From the NCBI RefSeq assembly GCF_050433445.1, contig NZ_JBNPXF010000009.1, positions 1 through 64,000 on the forward strand: 64,000 nt of DNA. The letters are read 5' to 3'. The notes under the pieces were generated by a model that worked only from the letters and a program-made list of their open reading frames with translations, had not been told where the DNA came from and made no database searches. Every line of letters begins with the position of its first letter. Within the stretch, counting starts at the first letter, position 1. Origin of the DNA: Kroppenstedtia sanguinis (GTDB lineage Bacteria; Bacillota; Bacilli; Thermoactinomycetales; DSM-45169). This document shows positions 1 to 8,577 of this stretch, piece after piece. The position numbers and the translations under genes are program-made.

Positions 1-149
1 TGAACCCAGTCTTGGATTTGGGACTTGCTCCGGACGCTCAAACGCTCACAAATGGATCGATAGGACAAGCCTTCTTCCAGACGAAGGCGAATCGCCTCCG
101 CTTTGGTTTTCAATGTGTACCGTTTGAATGTTTGCCCCTTTTTCGCCAT
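1..149 (-). CDS. IS3-type transposase OrfA, N-terminal part, cut by window edge
   Basis: The 49 visible residues begin MAKKGQTFKRYTLKTKAEAI and continue with a helix-turn-helix (residues about 15-45, containing GLSYRSICERL). This is the usual start of the first reading frame of IS3/IS150-type transposases, which binds the element ends; the catalytic DDE frame would lie beyond the left edge. Bases 150-235 between the start codon and the next gene's 3' side contain the probable end of the element, but I could not fix the terminal repeat. It is not related to the CAGG-ended MITE family seen elsewhere. Family assignment is from the motif only. Confidence 0.75.
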   Translation of the reverse strand, partial: MAKKGQTFKRYTLKTKAEAIRLRLEEGLSYRSICERLSVRSKSQIQDWV

Positions 150-282
150 AAGAAAATCCCCTCCGGTAGATCAGTGCTTTTCTCCATCTTACCAGATGGA
201 CTTTTTTCACTGTCTACCTCAAGGGGATAATACCAATTTCCTTCATTGAAGTGGGCCTTTTCATATCCAGGGTCATCTTTGG

Positions 283-465
283 TTATGCTTCTTTTTTGTC
301 AAAGGCGGATCCGATCCCTGCACCTAAGGAGATTCCCAGTGCAAGTCCAAGGGCTGTGGAGTCTATCGCTTGTCCAAATATCAGGCCAAAAGCCACACCA
401 AAGGTCATCCCCATCGCAACACCATTCATTTTGTTGCCCCTGTTTTCATTTTTCTCTTGATCGAT
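283..465 (-). CDS. Small glycine-zipper membrane protein
   Basis: About 60 residues: a charged N-terminal stretch (DQEKNENRGNK) followed by a hydrophobic segment rich in small residues in a G-x3-G pattern (MTFGVAFGLIFGQ, LGLALGISLGAGIG), typical of glycine-zipper membrane proteins of unknown role. The start is uncertain. A strong AGGAGGTG ribosome site lies six bases before an ATC codon at 465. The in-frame GTG at 474 is part of that ribosome site, and a second GGGG precedes an ATG at 429 that would give a 48-residue protein. A MITE sits just upstream (533-841), so its native promoter may be displaced. Expression and function are unknown. Confidence 0.6.
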   Translation of the reverse strand: MDQEKNENRGNKMNGVAMGMTFGVAFGLIFGQAIDSTALGLALGISLGAGIGSAFDKKEA

Positions 466-532
466 GTGGTTCACCTCCTCTACTCGACTTAACCTATACA
501 TCCGTCCGATCGAATCGAATATCATTCTATCT

Positions 533-841
533 CAGGGCTGTTGATTAACCAGAAAATGGGCGGCGGAAGGGAGTCGTGTGCTGCCAAAGCGACCTTTGTG
601 CCACAGGCACTACAATCCAAAGGAGCTGAAGCTCTAGATTAAGGGTTGCCATCCTACCCAGCGGAGAATCTGGAGAGAGGGCGTTTAGGGGCAACCTCTT
701 CCCTGTGTTGCTTCCGTAAGGCTTTGCCCCTGCCCGATCGGAAGATTTGGAGCGGCCAGTTTTCACTTCCTTGCCGGATGGCAACGGTCGCGTGGGTGAA
801 CACGATCTCCCCATCCAAAATATAGCTAATCAACACGCCTG
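533..841 (+). mobile_element. MITE copy 1 (long type, 309 bp)
   Basis: Left end CAGGGCTGTTGATTAACC, right end GCTAATCAACACGCCTG. The flanks are a perfect 9-bp duplication ATTCTATCT at 524-532 and 842-850, read directly. The interior holds one 49-bp-type unit (CACTACAATCC, then GGAGCTGAAGCTCT hairpin) and no convincing gene. It lies upstream of the glycine-zipper gene. Confidence 0.93.
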
Positions 842-1072
842 ATTCTATCTATTTCAGCGTAGAATAATCGTTGAATGGAGATCAATGAAAGGAGATCACA
901 GGTGAAAACTCAGAGGCACCAGATTCAGACGTTTTCTTTAAATCGGCAAGTTTACTCGATGTTTTTTATCCCCTGTCGGTGATGATAACTTTCCCGTTGT
1001 CCGTCGGCTTCTGCCTTTGTATAATTGATCTGGTATGCAGATCTCATAACTATATAAAGGAGGCGAGTCTGG

Positions 1073-1927
1073 GTGGCTTTTTCCAAAAATATATCGAAGG
1101 AATTGATCCTCATCCTGGCAGGGTCTTTTATTTTTGCCTTGGGAATCAACTATTTTGCCATTCCCAATAAGTTGGCCGAAGGGGGGATCGCCGGGGTCAC
1201 CATTATCACTTATTATTTATTTGCATGGTCACCGGGACTGGTCAACCTAGCATTAAATATTCCTTTGTTCTTTCTCGGTTTTAAAGTGTTGGATCAGCGA
1301 ACCATGATTTACACGATTCTCGGGACGACCGCCTCTTCCTTTTTCCTGACCATCACCGAATCATGGGGCGCCCCGATTTCTGGGGATCCTCTCTTAGCCT
1401 CTCTCTATGCGGGGGTTTTCGTCGGAGTCGGTCTGGGACTGGTGTTTCGTGCCGGAGGTACCACAGGAGGTGCCTCCATTCTGGCGCAGCTGGGACACAA
1501 ATACCTAGGGTGGAGTATCGGCCGTTCCTTGTTGGCCATCGATCTGCTGGTGTTGATGGGGGCCTATTTTGTAATCGGTCGCGAAAAGGTGATGTACACC
1601 CTCGTCGCTGTCTTCATCGGCGCCCGGGTGGTGGATTTCGTCATCGAGGGGATGGATGCGCGAAAAGCGGTCACCATCATCTCCTATTCCGCTGTGACGA
1701 TCTCCGATCGGATCACCCACGAACTGGAGCGAGGAGTTACTCTTCTCAAGGGACGGGGCGGCTATACCGGGACAGATAAAGAAGTTCTGTACATTGTTAT
1801 CAATCGCCAGGAACTGCCTCGGTTAAAACAGTTGGTTCATCAAGTAGACTCCTCTGCCTTTCTGGTGGTCCATGATGTCCGGGATGTTTTGGGAGAAGGA
1901 TTTACATTTGAACGGACTCATTCTTAG
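1073..1927 (+). CDS. YitT family membrane protein with C-terminal DUF2179 domain
   Basis: A 284-residue protein starting at GTG 1073 behind AAAGGAGG. About five to six hydrophobic segments occupy residues 10-175 (for example ELILILAGSFIFALGINYFA), followed by a soluble domain (about 195-284, VTIISYSAVTISDRITHELERG onward) of the DUF2179 type. This is the usual YitT/YqfU/YebE architecture. The family is annotated as membrane proteins of unknown transport or sensing function. It is a single-gene unit ending at a strong hairpin. Bases 851-1072 hold its leader and promoter region; nothing else was seen there. Confidence 0.88.
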   Translation: MAFSKNISKELILILAGSFIFALGINYFAIPNKLAEGGIAGVTIITYYLFAWSPGLVNLALNIPLFFLGFKVLDQRTMIYTILGTTASSFFLTITESWGAPISGDPLLASLYAGVFVGVGLGLVFRAGGTTGGASILAQLGHKYLGWSIGRSLLAIDLLVLMGAYFVIGREKVMYTLVAVFIGARVVDFVIEGMDARKAVTIISYSAVTISDRITHELERGVTLLKGRGGYTGTDKEVLYIVINRQELPRLKQLVHQVDSSAFLVVHDVRDVLGEGFTFERTHS

Positions 1928-1960
1928 ACCTTCGTTGGATCGATGTAGAGCCTGCTATAA

Positions 1961-2002
1961 ATAAACCCAGGGTTCCGGGAACATGCGGAACCCTGGGTTT
2001 AT
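1961..2002 (+). terminator. Bidirectional hairpin terminator after yitT
   Basis: Arms ATAAACCCAGGGTTCCG and its exact complement around an 8-base loop. It sits between the convergent yitT-like gene and the DUF4236 gene and can serve both. Confidence 0.85.
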
Positions 2003-2019
2003 TTGATCCTTGACGCTAT

Positions 2020-3132
2020 TTATAAAGCGGGTTTAGCTCCGCCATTTAATTGGTCGAAATCCAAACGATTTACAGGTTGAAAACCTCTCGTCTCCAAAAA
2101 ATTCATCTGATGCGGAAAAGAGGCGATCCCATCGAGGCAGTCGACACTTTCCAAGGGAATGGGAGCCAACTCCGATCGGGTGATCCGTACCGACAGGATG
2201 GTCTCTTTCATTTTTCGTCCTGTCCCTTGAGCCAAAAATTCTTCCTCCACATGGATCAACACCTGTTCCATTGGGATCAGGGCGAAAAGCTCCCGTGCAA
2301 TCCGCAGGACACAACTGCAAACAAAATCCTGGTAAATATGATTCTTTAGCGTCTGAGTCATCTCGTTCATGGATACATTTCCCTTCGCAGTCAGTCTCTT
2401 TTCCGTATCCGGGACCACCTTTTCAAATGGGACGTGGAGAACCACCTCCGTTCGATCGGTGCCCATCGCCAGAGTCAGACTGGAACCGAGATCGATGATC
2501 TCTTCGAAGGGAGCCTCCCTTCGCACCACTTCCGTATAAGCCTGGAGATCCCCCGTCAATACCCTTTTGGCCAGCTCCGTTCGATCTTGCCACTCCTGCA
2601 AATCCAGTTGATCCCGGTGCCGAGCCTCCACCACTTTCCTCTCCAATTCTTTCCTTTTCTTATCCTCTTTCCTAAACAATCGATCCCAAGAGGATGGCTC
2701 GTAATTATCCAGATCAATTGCAGCCCCGCGCTCATGGGGACCGGGAAGACCCGCTTCAAAAGGGGGAAGCTTTACGGCTTCCGCCTGCCAATCGATGGGT
2801 TCCGTACATTCCATATGAACCGTCTTGAGTAGCTCCATCCGGTTTTCAAATTCCTTCACTTCCAACCGATTACGCTCTTTCTCTGACTGTGTTTCGTTGA
2901 TCAGATCGTGGATTTCAGCTCGTTGTTGGCGGGAACTGCGGGCTCTTCGGAAGCTCAATCGCGGCTCATCATGCAGTCCCGCCTCCAGATGGGTAGCCCT
3001 TGTTGTGTCTGCCACCCCATCGATCCCCGGACGAAGAACCGAATTTCCATCAATGACACTTAAACCTCTTTGACTGATCTTGAGTCTGACTCTCTGGCCG
3101 AGACCGAAATTCTTCCGAAAACCAAACCCCAT
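2020..3132 (-). CDS. DUF4236 domain protein with long unique C-terminal part
   Basis: A 370-residue protein. I chose ATG 3132 because AAGGAGGGG stands about eight bases before it; the upstream ATG at 3150 overlaps the ribosome site. Residues 1-45 (MGFGFRKNFGLGQRVRLKIS, then a GLSVIDG turn) match the short DUF4236 module often found at the N terminus of bacterial proteins. Residues 65-190 are highly charged and probably coiled coil (ETQSEKERNRLEVKEFENRM). The last 180 residues look like a folded alpha/beta domain I do not recognise. No signal peptide or membrane segment. Function unknown; the gene stands alone. Confidence 0.75.
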   Translation of the reverse strand: MGFGFRKNFGLGQRVRLKISQRGLSVIDGNSVLRPGIDGVADTTRATHLEAGLHDEPRLSFRRARSSRQQRAEIHDLINETQSEKERNRLEVKEFENRMELLKTVHMECTEPIDWQAEAVKLPPFEAGLPGPHERGAAIDLDNYEPSSWDRLFRKEDKKRKELERKVVEARHRDQLDLQEWQDRTELAKRVLTGDLQAYTEVVRREAPFEEIIDLGSSLTLAMGTDRTEVVLHVPFEKVVPDTEKRLTAKGNVSMNEMTQTLKNHIYQDFVCSCVLRIARELFALIPMEQVLIHVEEEFLAQGTGRKMKETILSVRITRSELAPIPLESVDCLDGIASFPHQMNFLETRGFQPVNRLDFDQLNGGAKPAL

Positions 3133-3261
3133 TCTTGTCCCCTCCTTCATAAGTATTTATTCGCATCCAACATCCGTTTTTAGACCTTTTTGCGTATTTT
3201 CCCATCACTCTGACGGAACCGCGGGCCCACTGATGCATCTCTCATCCCGGAGTGAGACGTG

Positions 3262-3294
3262 AAAAAACCCCTTACCGATCGGGATCAGGGGTTT
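3262..3294 (-). terminator. Terminator of the decayed cysC-like gene
   Basis: AAACCCCT / AGGGGTTT hairpin followed on the minus strand by a run of six T. It overlaps the residual stop codon of the pseudogene. Confidence 0.75.
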
Positions 3295-3789
3295 AGGAGC
3301 GGCGGGGAACCTCCCCACGCCTGTCGAGTTTATTCACAATCCCATCCAAACTTTCTTGTGGGGTCAAGCGGTGGGGATCCAGGATCAAAGTTGGTCTAGA
3401 TGGCTCAAAAAAATGGAAATATTCCTGATTGCGCTCGTACTTACCTGTGTCATCTCGGCTCAGGCGAACCTGAAGAGGACAAGTCAATAGGATTTCCCAA
3501 AAGTTGGGGATCTCACTTCCTCAACAGATTCCTCCATTGACGGTATCTTCCCACACCGGCTATCACCACTGACGTTTCACACTGAAAAATCTTTTCGCTA
3601 AAACACTAGATTCTCTATCTTCAGTTACTGCTTTTCCTGCTAGGTGGATGCCTGGGGCTTGATGATGGACGGAGACAAGGTATCGCTGTCCAACCGAAAC
3701 AGACGGTGGTTCATGGATCGAAAGTGTTCTTCCAGCCTTCTGGCAAGGGTCGTTTTCCCTGTTCGCGAATGACCCGTCAGCCAAATCAC
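3293..3789 (-). pseudogene. Decayed adenylylsulfate (APS) kinase, cysC-like
   Basis: Three pieces in different frames line up with APS kinase, the enzyme that phosphorylates adenylyl sulfate to PAPS. Piece one (3640-3789) has the P-loop as GHSRTGKTTLARRL and then RLFRLDSDTL, which corresponds to the family LDGDNVR segment; it ends in an in-frame TAG. A middle piece reads VVIAGVGRYRQWR, like the family IVA.ISPYR segment. The last piece (ends 3293) has PLQVRLSRDDTGKYERN and LDPHRLTPQESLDGIVNKL, matching the C-terminal PLEVCE.RD.KGLY and LDT..L..EES segments. The total of about 500 bp is shorter than the usual 600. No usable start remains. Identification is by eye. Confidence 0.7.
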
Positions 3790-3857
3790 CCAGTTTTGAA
3801 TCCGATGTTATCCTCATCCTATGACGGTGTGCCGAAAATGCCTGCGCAGTCCACGAA

Positions 3858-3886
3858 AAGAAGGAGGGACATCTCCCTCCTTCTTC
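3858..3886 (-). terminator. Terminator after asparaginase
   Basis: AAGAAGGAGGGA / TCCCTCCTTCTT hairpin with a short loop, followed by TTTTCG on the minus strand, 54 bases past the asparaginase stop. Confidence 0.75.
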
Positions 3887-3939
3887 TCCAGATATCCAAT
3901 TCCTTGCACTCACAGTTAGTCTGTGATCTCATGCACCTG

Positions 3940-4965
3940 TCACCAGCGGACCGGCTCTCCGACCCGAAGGGTGAACACCGATTCAATCCGTCCCACAGTG
4001 TCGCCCTTGGCATTTTTCACTTCTGGGCGGGTATAAGCGGACAACTGATCCAACTCACCAGTATCCTTTCCAATCCCCAGCTGACGAAGAATTTCATTGA
4101 CTGCTTCATAAAGAACCCGTTCCGCCCCATCCTCCACTTTGACAGCAATCCCGAGTCCCTCTTTCCGGTCGGCGACGCAGTAGACGGCTTCCGCTCCCTG
4201 TTTTCCCAACAACCGGCCATTAAAAGCTTTCATCAAATCTGTACAGTAACGGTTTTTTCCGCCAACCATTTCCGGATACTGAACCATCGCATCGGTCACT
4301 TGTTCCATCGCCTGGCATCGGGAGAGATCTTCTTCACGGGAGGGATCCGCCAATCGCGCATAGATGGCAGCGAGACGATCCAAAGGCAATCGATAGGCCG
4401 GGACACCGCAACCATCCACTGCAGCTACCATCTGATTCGCCGCCATGTCGGACAGGCAGGCGATCTCCTGCAAAATCCTCTGCTGTACCGGATGGTCTCC
4501 CTGGGAATAACCGACGGGATCCTCTCCCAGATGAACAGCAGTCACCATCATTCCCGCATGTTTTCCCGAACAGTTGTTATGAAGGGGAGTGGGAGATTCC
4601 CCCTGTCGGATCAACTCATGATAGCTCTCCTGATCTCGCGGTGGGTGAGTTCCACATTCCAGGTCCTCCTCTGACAATCCAGCAGCCTGTAAAATTGCGG
4701 CTACCCGTTGTCGATGGACTTCCTCCCCATTGTGGGAAGCACAACATAAAGCCAGATCTGCCCCTTCTAAGTTAAATCGATGTGCCGCCCCCGAGGTCAC
4801 CACCGGCAAGGCCTGCACCGGTTTTAAAGCCGACCTGGCAAAAGTGGGACGGAAGGCATCCCCCAAGTGCCATAGCAACTTCCCTGAGTGATCCACCACT
4901 GCCGCGTGAATCCGGTGTGTACTTTCCAGCCATTCTCCCCGATATAGACGAACCCCATCCACCAT
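3940..4965 (-). CDS. Asparaginase II family protein
   Basis: A 341-residue protein of the Asparaginase_II (Rhizobium etli AnsA-like) family, which hydrolyses L-asparagine to aspartate and ammonia and is unrelated in fold to classical AnsB. Supporting segments are FRPTFARSALKPVQALPVV near residue 45, CCASHNGEEVHR near 75, HNNCSGKHAGM near 130 and DGCGVPAYRLPL near 190; the SxxK and the paired Cys residues are family hallmarks. It is cytoplasmic (no signal). I chose ATG 4965 with GAGAGGGG upstream; an extension to 5100 is open but lacks a ribosome site. A TATAAT on the minus strand near 5090 may be its -10 element. Confidence 0.85.
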   Translation of the reverse strand: MVDGVRLYRGEWLESTHRIHAAVVDHSGKLLWHLGDAFRPTFARSALKPVQALPVVTSGAAHRFNLEGADLALCCASHNGEEVHRQRVAAILQAAGLSEEDLECGTHPPRDQESYHELIRQGESPTPLHNNCSGKHAGMMVTAVHLGEDPVGYSQGDHPVQQRILQEIACLSDMAANQMVAAVDGCGVPAYRLPLDRLAAIYARLADPSREEDLSRCQAMEQVTDAMVQYPEMVGGKNRYCTDLMKAFNGRLLGKQGAEAVYCVADRKEGLGIAVKVEDGAERVLYEAVNEILRQLGIGKDTGELDQLSAYTRPEVKNAKGDTVGRIESVFTLRVGEPVRW

Positions 4966-5226
4966 CACAATTCCCCTCTCGAATAATGATGAAAATAGTC
5001 CCACTACCAGCTTAACGGAGGATCGTCCATTCGTCACTGGGTGGTGAAGAGGAAGTAAAAAAAAGCGGGTTCTTTTGTGGTACAATTCATTATATCCCAC
5101 AGCTTTTCAACTTTTTTCTTGAAAAAAGGCATCGAGACCCTGCGGCTTTTTTGGGTGTCTCGATGTCCGCGACAATGACAACCAACCATTTTCTAAGGTT
5201 TAGCCCTGAAAGGACGGCAACGAATC

Positions 5227-5715
5227 ATGTATTATACTTCCGTATTGGACAACTATCCCCTCTGGGCCGCATTGACAGCCATCACACTGGCCCAATGTTT
5301 GAAAGTACCCTGGAATTTCACTGTCACCCGCAGATGGGATTGGACTTGGGTTTTTAATACCGGTGGCATGCCCAGCGGCCACACAGCCGCCGTCACCTCT
5401 CTCGCCACCGCCATCGGGCTCTGGGAGGGATGGGGTTCCCCTTTGTTTGCAGTCACCACCGTTCTTGCGATTATTGTAATGTACGATGCCACCGGTGTCC
5501 GCCGGCAAGCAGGGATGCAAGCACAAGTCCTCAATCGGTTGGCTCAAGATTTCACACAGATGATGGAGGAGATCCGCCATATCAAATATAAGTCCCGCCA
5601 CGAGACAGGCGTGAAGTTGAAGGAGATCCTGGGACATCAACCTATTGAGGTGTTTTTCGGTGCCTGGTTTGGAATGGGTGTCGCCTTGATCCTGTACGGA
5701 TTATGGATCCGATGA
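5227..5715 (+). CDS. yuiD: YuiD-like divergent PAP2 family (DUF212) membrane protein
   Basis: A 162-residue membrane protein with GGMPSGHTAAVTSLATAIGL near residue 47, the SGH core of the acid phosphatase/haloperoxidase superfamily, and YDATGVRRQAG near 87. These are the two conserved blocks of the DUF212/YuiD family. Function is unproven; a lipid phosphatase or related role is inferred from the superfamily. Four hydrophobic stretches include the last 20 residues. The start has AAAGGA upstream. In Bacillus, yuiD lies near the yum/yut/yuz genes, which are also found here at 7-18 kb. Confidence 0.82.
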   Translation: MYYTSVLDNYPLWAALTAITLAQCLKVPWNFTVTRRWDWTWVFNTGGMPSGHTAAVTSLATAIGLWEGWGSPLFAVTTVLAIIVMYDATGVRRQAGMQAQVLNRLAQDFTQMMEEIRHIKYKSRHETGVKLKEILGHQPIEVFFGAWFGMGVALILYGLWIR

Positions 5716-5730
5716 ATTAACTTATCTCCT

Positions 5731-6288
5731 TCAAAGAAAACGGGACATAAAAATTTCATCTACATATTCTCCATTGAGAATCCCCTGTCGACGGCGATTC
5801 CCCTCCAGACGGAATCCGTATTTGCGATATAGCCGAATCGCCCGCTCATTGTTGGACCAGACGTCCAGGTTGATTTTTTCCAAGTTGTTGTCTTGGGCCC
5901 AGTCGATCGTATACTCCATCAACTTTTTTCCCAAACCCATCCCACGATATCCTGGGATGAGCCAGGTACGAAAGGTTGCCGTATGGTCACTGACGCCTCG
6001 GGAGCCTTTTCTCAACTGGGCAGTCCCTGCGATGATTCCATCCACCTTCACCACGGCGTACATACCACCGGCGTCCTGAATCTGTTTGATCTCTTCTTTC
6101 TGTTCCTGGGAATCCGGCAAAGAATCCGGTGTTTCATCCAAGTAGACCCTTTCTCGGATCACCCGGGCCAGCCGTTGTCGCAACTCGGGTGCATCCTCCT
6201 CCCGTCTGGCTTGGCGAATCACCACCCTCTGTCTGTTCACCTGAAATGTTCGTTTCTCCTGAAATGAAGCGACTGGCATCTGTATCAT
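5731..6288 (-). CDS. GNAT family N-acetyltransferase
   Basis: A 185-residue acetyltransferase. The acetyl-CoA loop is IPGYRGMGLGKKLM (RxxGxG type) near residue 120, followed by the usual WSNNERAIRLYRKYGFRLEG near 155, where the NxxAxxLYxKxGF signature is complete. The acyl acceptor cannot be predicted; small molecules or protein N-termini are both possible. ATG 6288 follows GAGGGGAG at good spacing. It is convergent with yuiD and divergent from the cobalamin-binding protein gene, so probably monocistronic. Confidence 0.88.
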   Translation of the reverse strand: MIQMPVASFQEKRTFQVNRQRVVIRQARREEDAPELRQRLARVIRERVYLDETPDSLPDSQEQKEEIKQIQDAGGMYAVVKVDGIIAGTAQLRKGSRGVSDHTATFRTWLIPGYRGMGLGKKLMEYTIDWAQDNNLEKINLDVWSNNERAIRLYRKYGFRLEGNRRRQGILNGEYVDEIFMSRFL

Positions 6289-6355
6289 GTATCTGTCTCC
6301 CCTCAAATGATTGCTTGCTCACCGTTGCGATCCTAGCTCAAGGGAGGTGTTTAAA

Positions 6356-7162
6356 ATGCAACGGATTGTATCCATTTGTCCGAGCAACACTGAAATATTA
6401 TGGGCACTCGGTCTCGGCGAAAATATCGTCGGAGTAGATGATTATTCCGATTGGCCCGAGCCGGTCAAACGATTGCCCCGGTTGGGCCCGGATCTTCAGA
6501 TCGATATGGATCAACTTCAATCCCTGCAACCGGATTGGGTGCTGGCATCTCTCAGTGTTCCCGGAATGGAAAAAAACATTGAATCTCTGCAACGAACCGG
6601 CATTCCCTTCATCGTGCTACACGCTGGCGGATTGGAGGATATCCCGCAGGATTTTATCCGTGTGGCCCGGCAGGCACAGATGGAAAAAAGAGGCGAGGAA
6701 CTCGCTAAAGCTTTCCGTACCAAACTGGAATCGATTCGCTCCCGGGTTCCCCGGGATCGCCCCTCCCCTCGCCTCTATTGGGAATGGTGGCCCAAACCAG
6801 TGTTTACACCCGCCAAAGAAAATTGGCTGACAGATGTCAGCCAGGTCGTGGGTGCGGTCAATGTGTTTGCAGATGAAGAAGGGCAGAACGTCCGCACAGA
6901 CTGGCAGAGCGTAGCCGCCAGAGAGCCTGATTACACCCTAGCAGTCTGGACCGGAGTTCCCATCGAACGGGTCCGCAAAGAGAAAATTACTCACCGACAG
7001 GAGTGGAAGGGGCTCCCCTTTGCCCAGGAAGACCGAGTTCATATCCTGGAAGAAGGATGGTACTGCCGACCCTCTCACCGCATCTTAACCGGAATTGAAC
7101 ACCTGGCTCACCTCTTGTACCCAGACCTCTTCGCCCCGCCGGACCCTGACCACCCACTTTGA
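6356..7162 (+). CDS. Cobalamin-binding (BtuF-like) periplasmic-fold protein without signal peptide
   Basis: A 268-residue protein of the helical-backbone substrate-binding fold. The N terminus RIVSICPSNTEILWALGLG and LGPDLQIDMDQLQSLQPDWVLA near residue 45 are typical of BtuF/cobalamin-binding proteins, and LYWEWWPKPVFTPAKENW near 140 is the central block. There is no signal peptide or lipobox: the protein starts directly at the fold behind GGGAGGT. It is therefore likely a soluble cytosolic member rather than the receptor of an ABC importer, and no btuCD genes are adjacent. Ligand assignment is inferred from family resemblance. Confidence 0.82.
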   Translation: MQRIVSICPSNTEILWALGLGENIVGVDDYSDWPEPVKRLPRLGPDLQIDMDQLQSLQPDWVLASLSVPGMEKNIESLQRTGIPFIVLHAGGLEDIPQDFIRVARQAQMEKRGEELAKAFRTKLESIRSRVPRDRPSPRLYWEWWPKPVFTPAKENWLTDVSQVVGAVNVFADEEGQNVRTDWQSVAAREPDYTLAVWTGVPIERVRKEKITHRQEWKGLPFAQEDRVHILEEGWYCRPSHRILTGIEHLAHLLYPDLFAPPDPDHPL

Positions 7163-7186
7163 AGAATTTCCGACCCAACCAAAAAC

Positions 7187-7220
7187 CGCGCTTCCCTTGA
7201 AGGAAACGCGGTTTTTGGTT
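7187..7220 (+). terminator. Bidirectional terminator
   Basis: AACCAAAAACCGCG / CGCGGTTTTTGGTT hairpin between the convergent cobalamin-binding protein gene and yuiB-like gene; A and T tracts serve both strands. Confidence 0.85.
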
Positions 7221-7228
7221 GTTCCACA

Positions 7229-7483
7229 CTAAAACATGCGATAACCTTTTTTCCTTAAATACCGGATCGTCAAACCTCCGCCGACAATGCCGAGCAATCC
7301 CACGGTCAGCATCAGATAGTCTCCACTCTTCAGGTGAAAAGTGAACAGATAGTATCCCAAAAGCCCCAGGTACAGGATGAAAGGTAGCCAGGTGGTTTTT
7401 AAGATCATATTCAATATAAAGGAAATCCCAAACCCCAGGAACCCGAACAAGGGGACCCCGATGATATATTGGGGCAGGCTCAT
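7229..7483 (-). CDS. yuiB: YuiB-like small membrane protein
   Basis: About 84 residues with three hydrophobic helices. LGFGISFILNMILKTTW near the N terminus and the C-terminal RKKGYRMF closely resemble Bacillus YuiB, an uncharacterised membrane protein encoded beside the NADH dehydrogenase-like yumB. The start is one of several nearby candidates (ATG 7483 or GTG 7486, with GGAGG about 10 bases before). The neighbouring hemQ and yumB homologues support the assignment. Confidence 0.78.
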   Translation of the reverse strand: MSLPQYIIGVPLFGFLGFGISFILNMILKTTWLPFILYLGLLGYYLFTFHLKSGDYLMLTVGLLGIVGGGLTIRYLRKKGYRMF

Positions 7484-7683
7484 CACAGTCATCGCCTCCG
7501 CTAACCTCATCGTCACGTATTCGCGACTGATTCTCTGGACATTTTAACACAGATCCAACCTCCATGCGACGAAGTGGTGAACAAGATGTGGCAGTCCGCC
7601 AACAATAGGCCACTTCCGTTTGCTACAGGAAAACCCATTGGATACAATGAGAAGTGGAAACCAGAGACAAGGAGGACTGTCAG

Positions 7684-8454
7684 ATGCGTCCACAAAGCGG
7701 AGGAAGACCTCCGATGAGTCGTCCCGGCCAAGCTGCCGGTGAAACCGCCCCCAGCGGTCAGAAGAAAAAACTGCCGACCCAATTTGTCAACTTTGTTTTC
7801 TTTAAAGTAGATCCTGCTTGGCGCCGTTTGAGCTCCGAAGAGCAGGAAGAGGGAAAACAAGAATTCGCTTCCGTTGTGAAGGAATACCAAGACAACGGAG
7901 TTATGGTTCACTCTTATTCCATGGTTGGGATTCGATCCGACGCTGATTTCATGTTATGGCGGATCGCCAAAACTGTGGAGCAGTTCCAAGAAATGATGAC
8001 CCGGCTCCTTCACACTGGGCTCGGTAAATATCTCCAGATCACCTATTCCTACCTCTCCTTCACCAAACGGAGCATGTATGTGGATAAAATGGATCCGGAG
8101 CACCAAAATCCCCGGATGTACATCATTCCCGGAATGAAGAAATATCTTTTTATTTACCCCTTCATCAAAACCCGGGACTGGTACCAGTTGTCGTATCCAG
8201 CCCGCCAAGGGATGATGGACGAACACATTCAAGTGGGAAGCAAATATCCCTCGGTGAAGCTGAACACAACCTATAGTTTCGGCATTGACGACCAGGAGTT
8301 TGTGGTCGCCTTCGAAACCGACGAGGTCACCGATTTTTCTCTGCTCGTGCAGGATCTTCGCGAGACAGAAGCCAGCCGCTACACCCTCCGGGATGTGCCC
8401 ATGTTCACATGTATCCATCACTCGGAGATCATGGAGACATTGAACACCCTTTAA
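7684..8454 (+). CDS. hemQ: Coproheme decarboxylase (chlorite dismutase-like)
   Basis: A 256-residue protein that converts Fe-coproporphyrin III to heme b by two oxidative decarboxylations in the Gram-positive coproporphyrin-dependent pathway. The catalytic tyrosine of IYPFIKTRDWYQL is near residue 158 and the proximal heme histidine of GMMDEHIQVG is near 181. ATG 7684 follows AAGGAGG. The first 28 residues are proline- and glycine-rich and look disordered, an extension beyond the usual start of the family. It is encoded as a single gene; the other heme genes are not in the window. Confidence 0.92.
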   Translation: MRPQSGGRPPMSRPGQAAGETAPSGQKKKLPTQFVNFVFFKVDPAWRRLSSEEQEEGKQEFASVVKEYQDNGVMVHSYSMVGIRSDADFMLWRIAKTVEQFQEMMTRLLHTGLGKYLQITYSYLSFTKRSMYVDKMDPEHQNPRMYIIPGMKKYLFIYPFIKTRDWYQLSYPARQGMMDEHIQVGSKYPSVKLNTTYSFGIDDQEFVVAFETDEVTDFSLLVQDLRETEASRYTLRDVPMFTCIHHSEIMETLNTL

Positions 8455-8482
8455 TAAAAAAAGCCCGGCTTAGGCCGGGCCT
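8455..8482 (-). terminator. Terminator after yumB-like gene
   Basis: GCCCGGC / GCCGGGC hairpin with a four-base loop, followed on the minus strand by seven T; it ends the yumB transcript and may also slow hemQ read-through. Confidence 0.85.
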
Positions 8483-8577
8483 CTTGATACGACGAAAATT
8501 TCTCTACCGACTTCACGGGGATTAGGATATAAGAAGCCCCCGTCCATCGGAACGGGGAGTTGAATCAGTCCGCATCT

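Noticed and set aside
1..235. The IS3-type element at the left edge as the source of transposase for the MITEs
   Set aside because: IS3 elements have TG-CA ends and 3-5 bp duplications; the MITEs have CAGG ends and 9-bp duplications.
545..814. An 89-residue minus-strand frame in MITE copy 1, nearly identical to one at 43349-43618 in copy 6
   Set aside because: The similarity only reflects the repeat. There is no ribosome site, the frame is not kept in copies 12 and 14, and the protein is low in recognisable structure.
3706..4674. A 322-residue plus-strand frame
   Set aside because: It is antisense to the asparaginase gene, whose family motifs are clear; no ribosome site or motif supports it.
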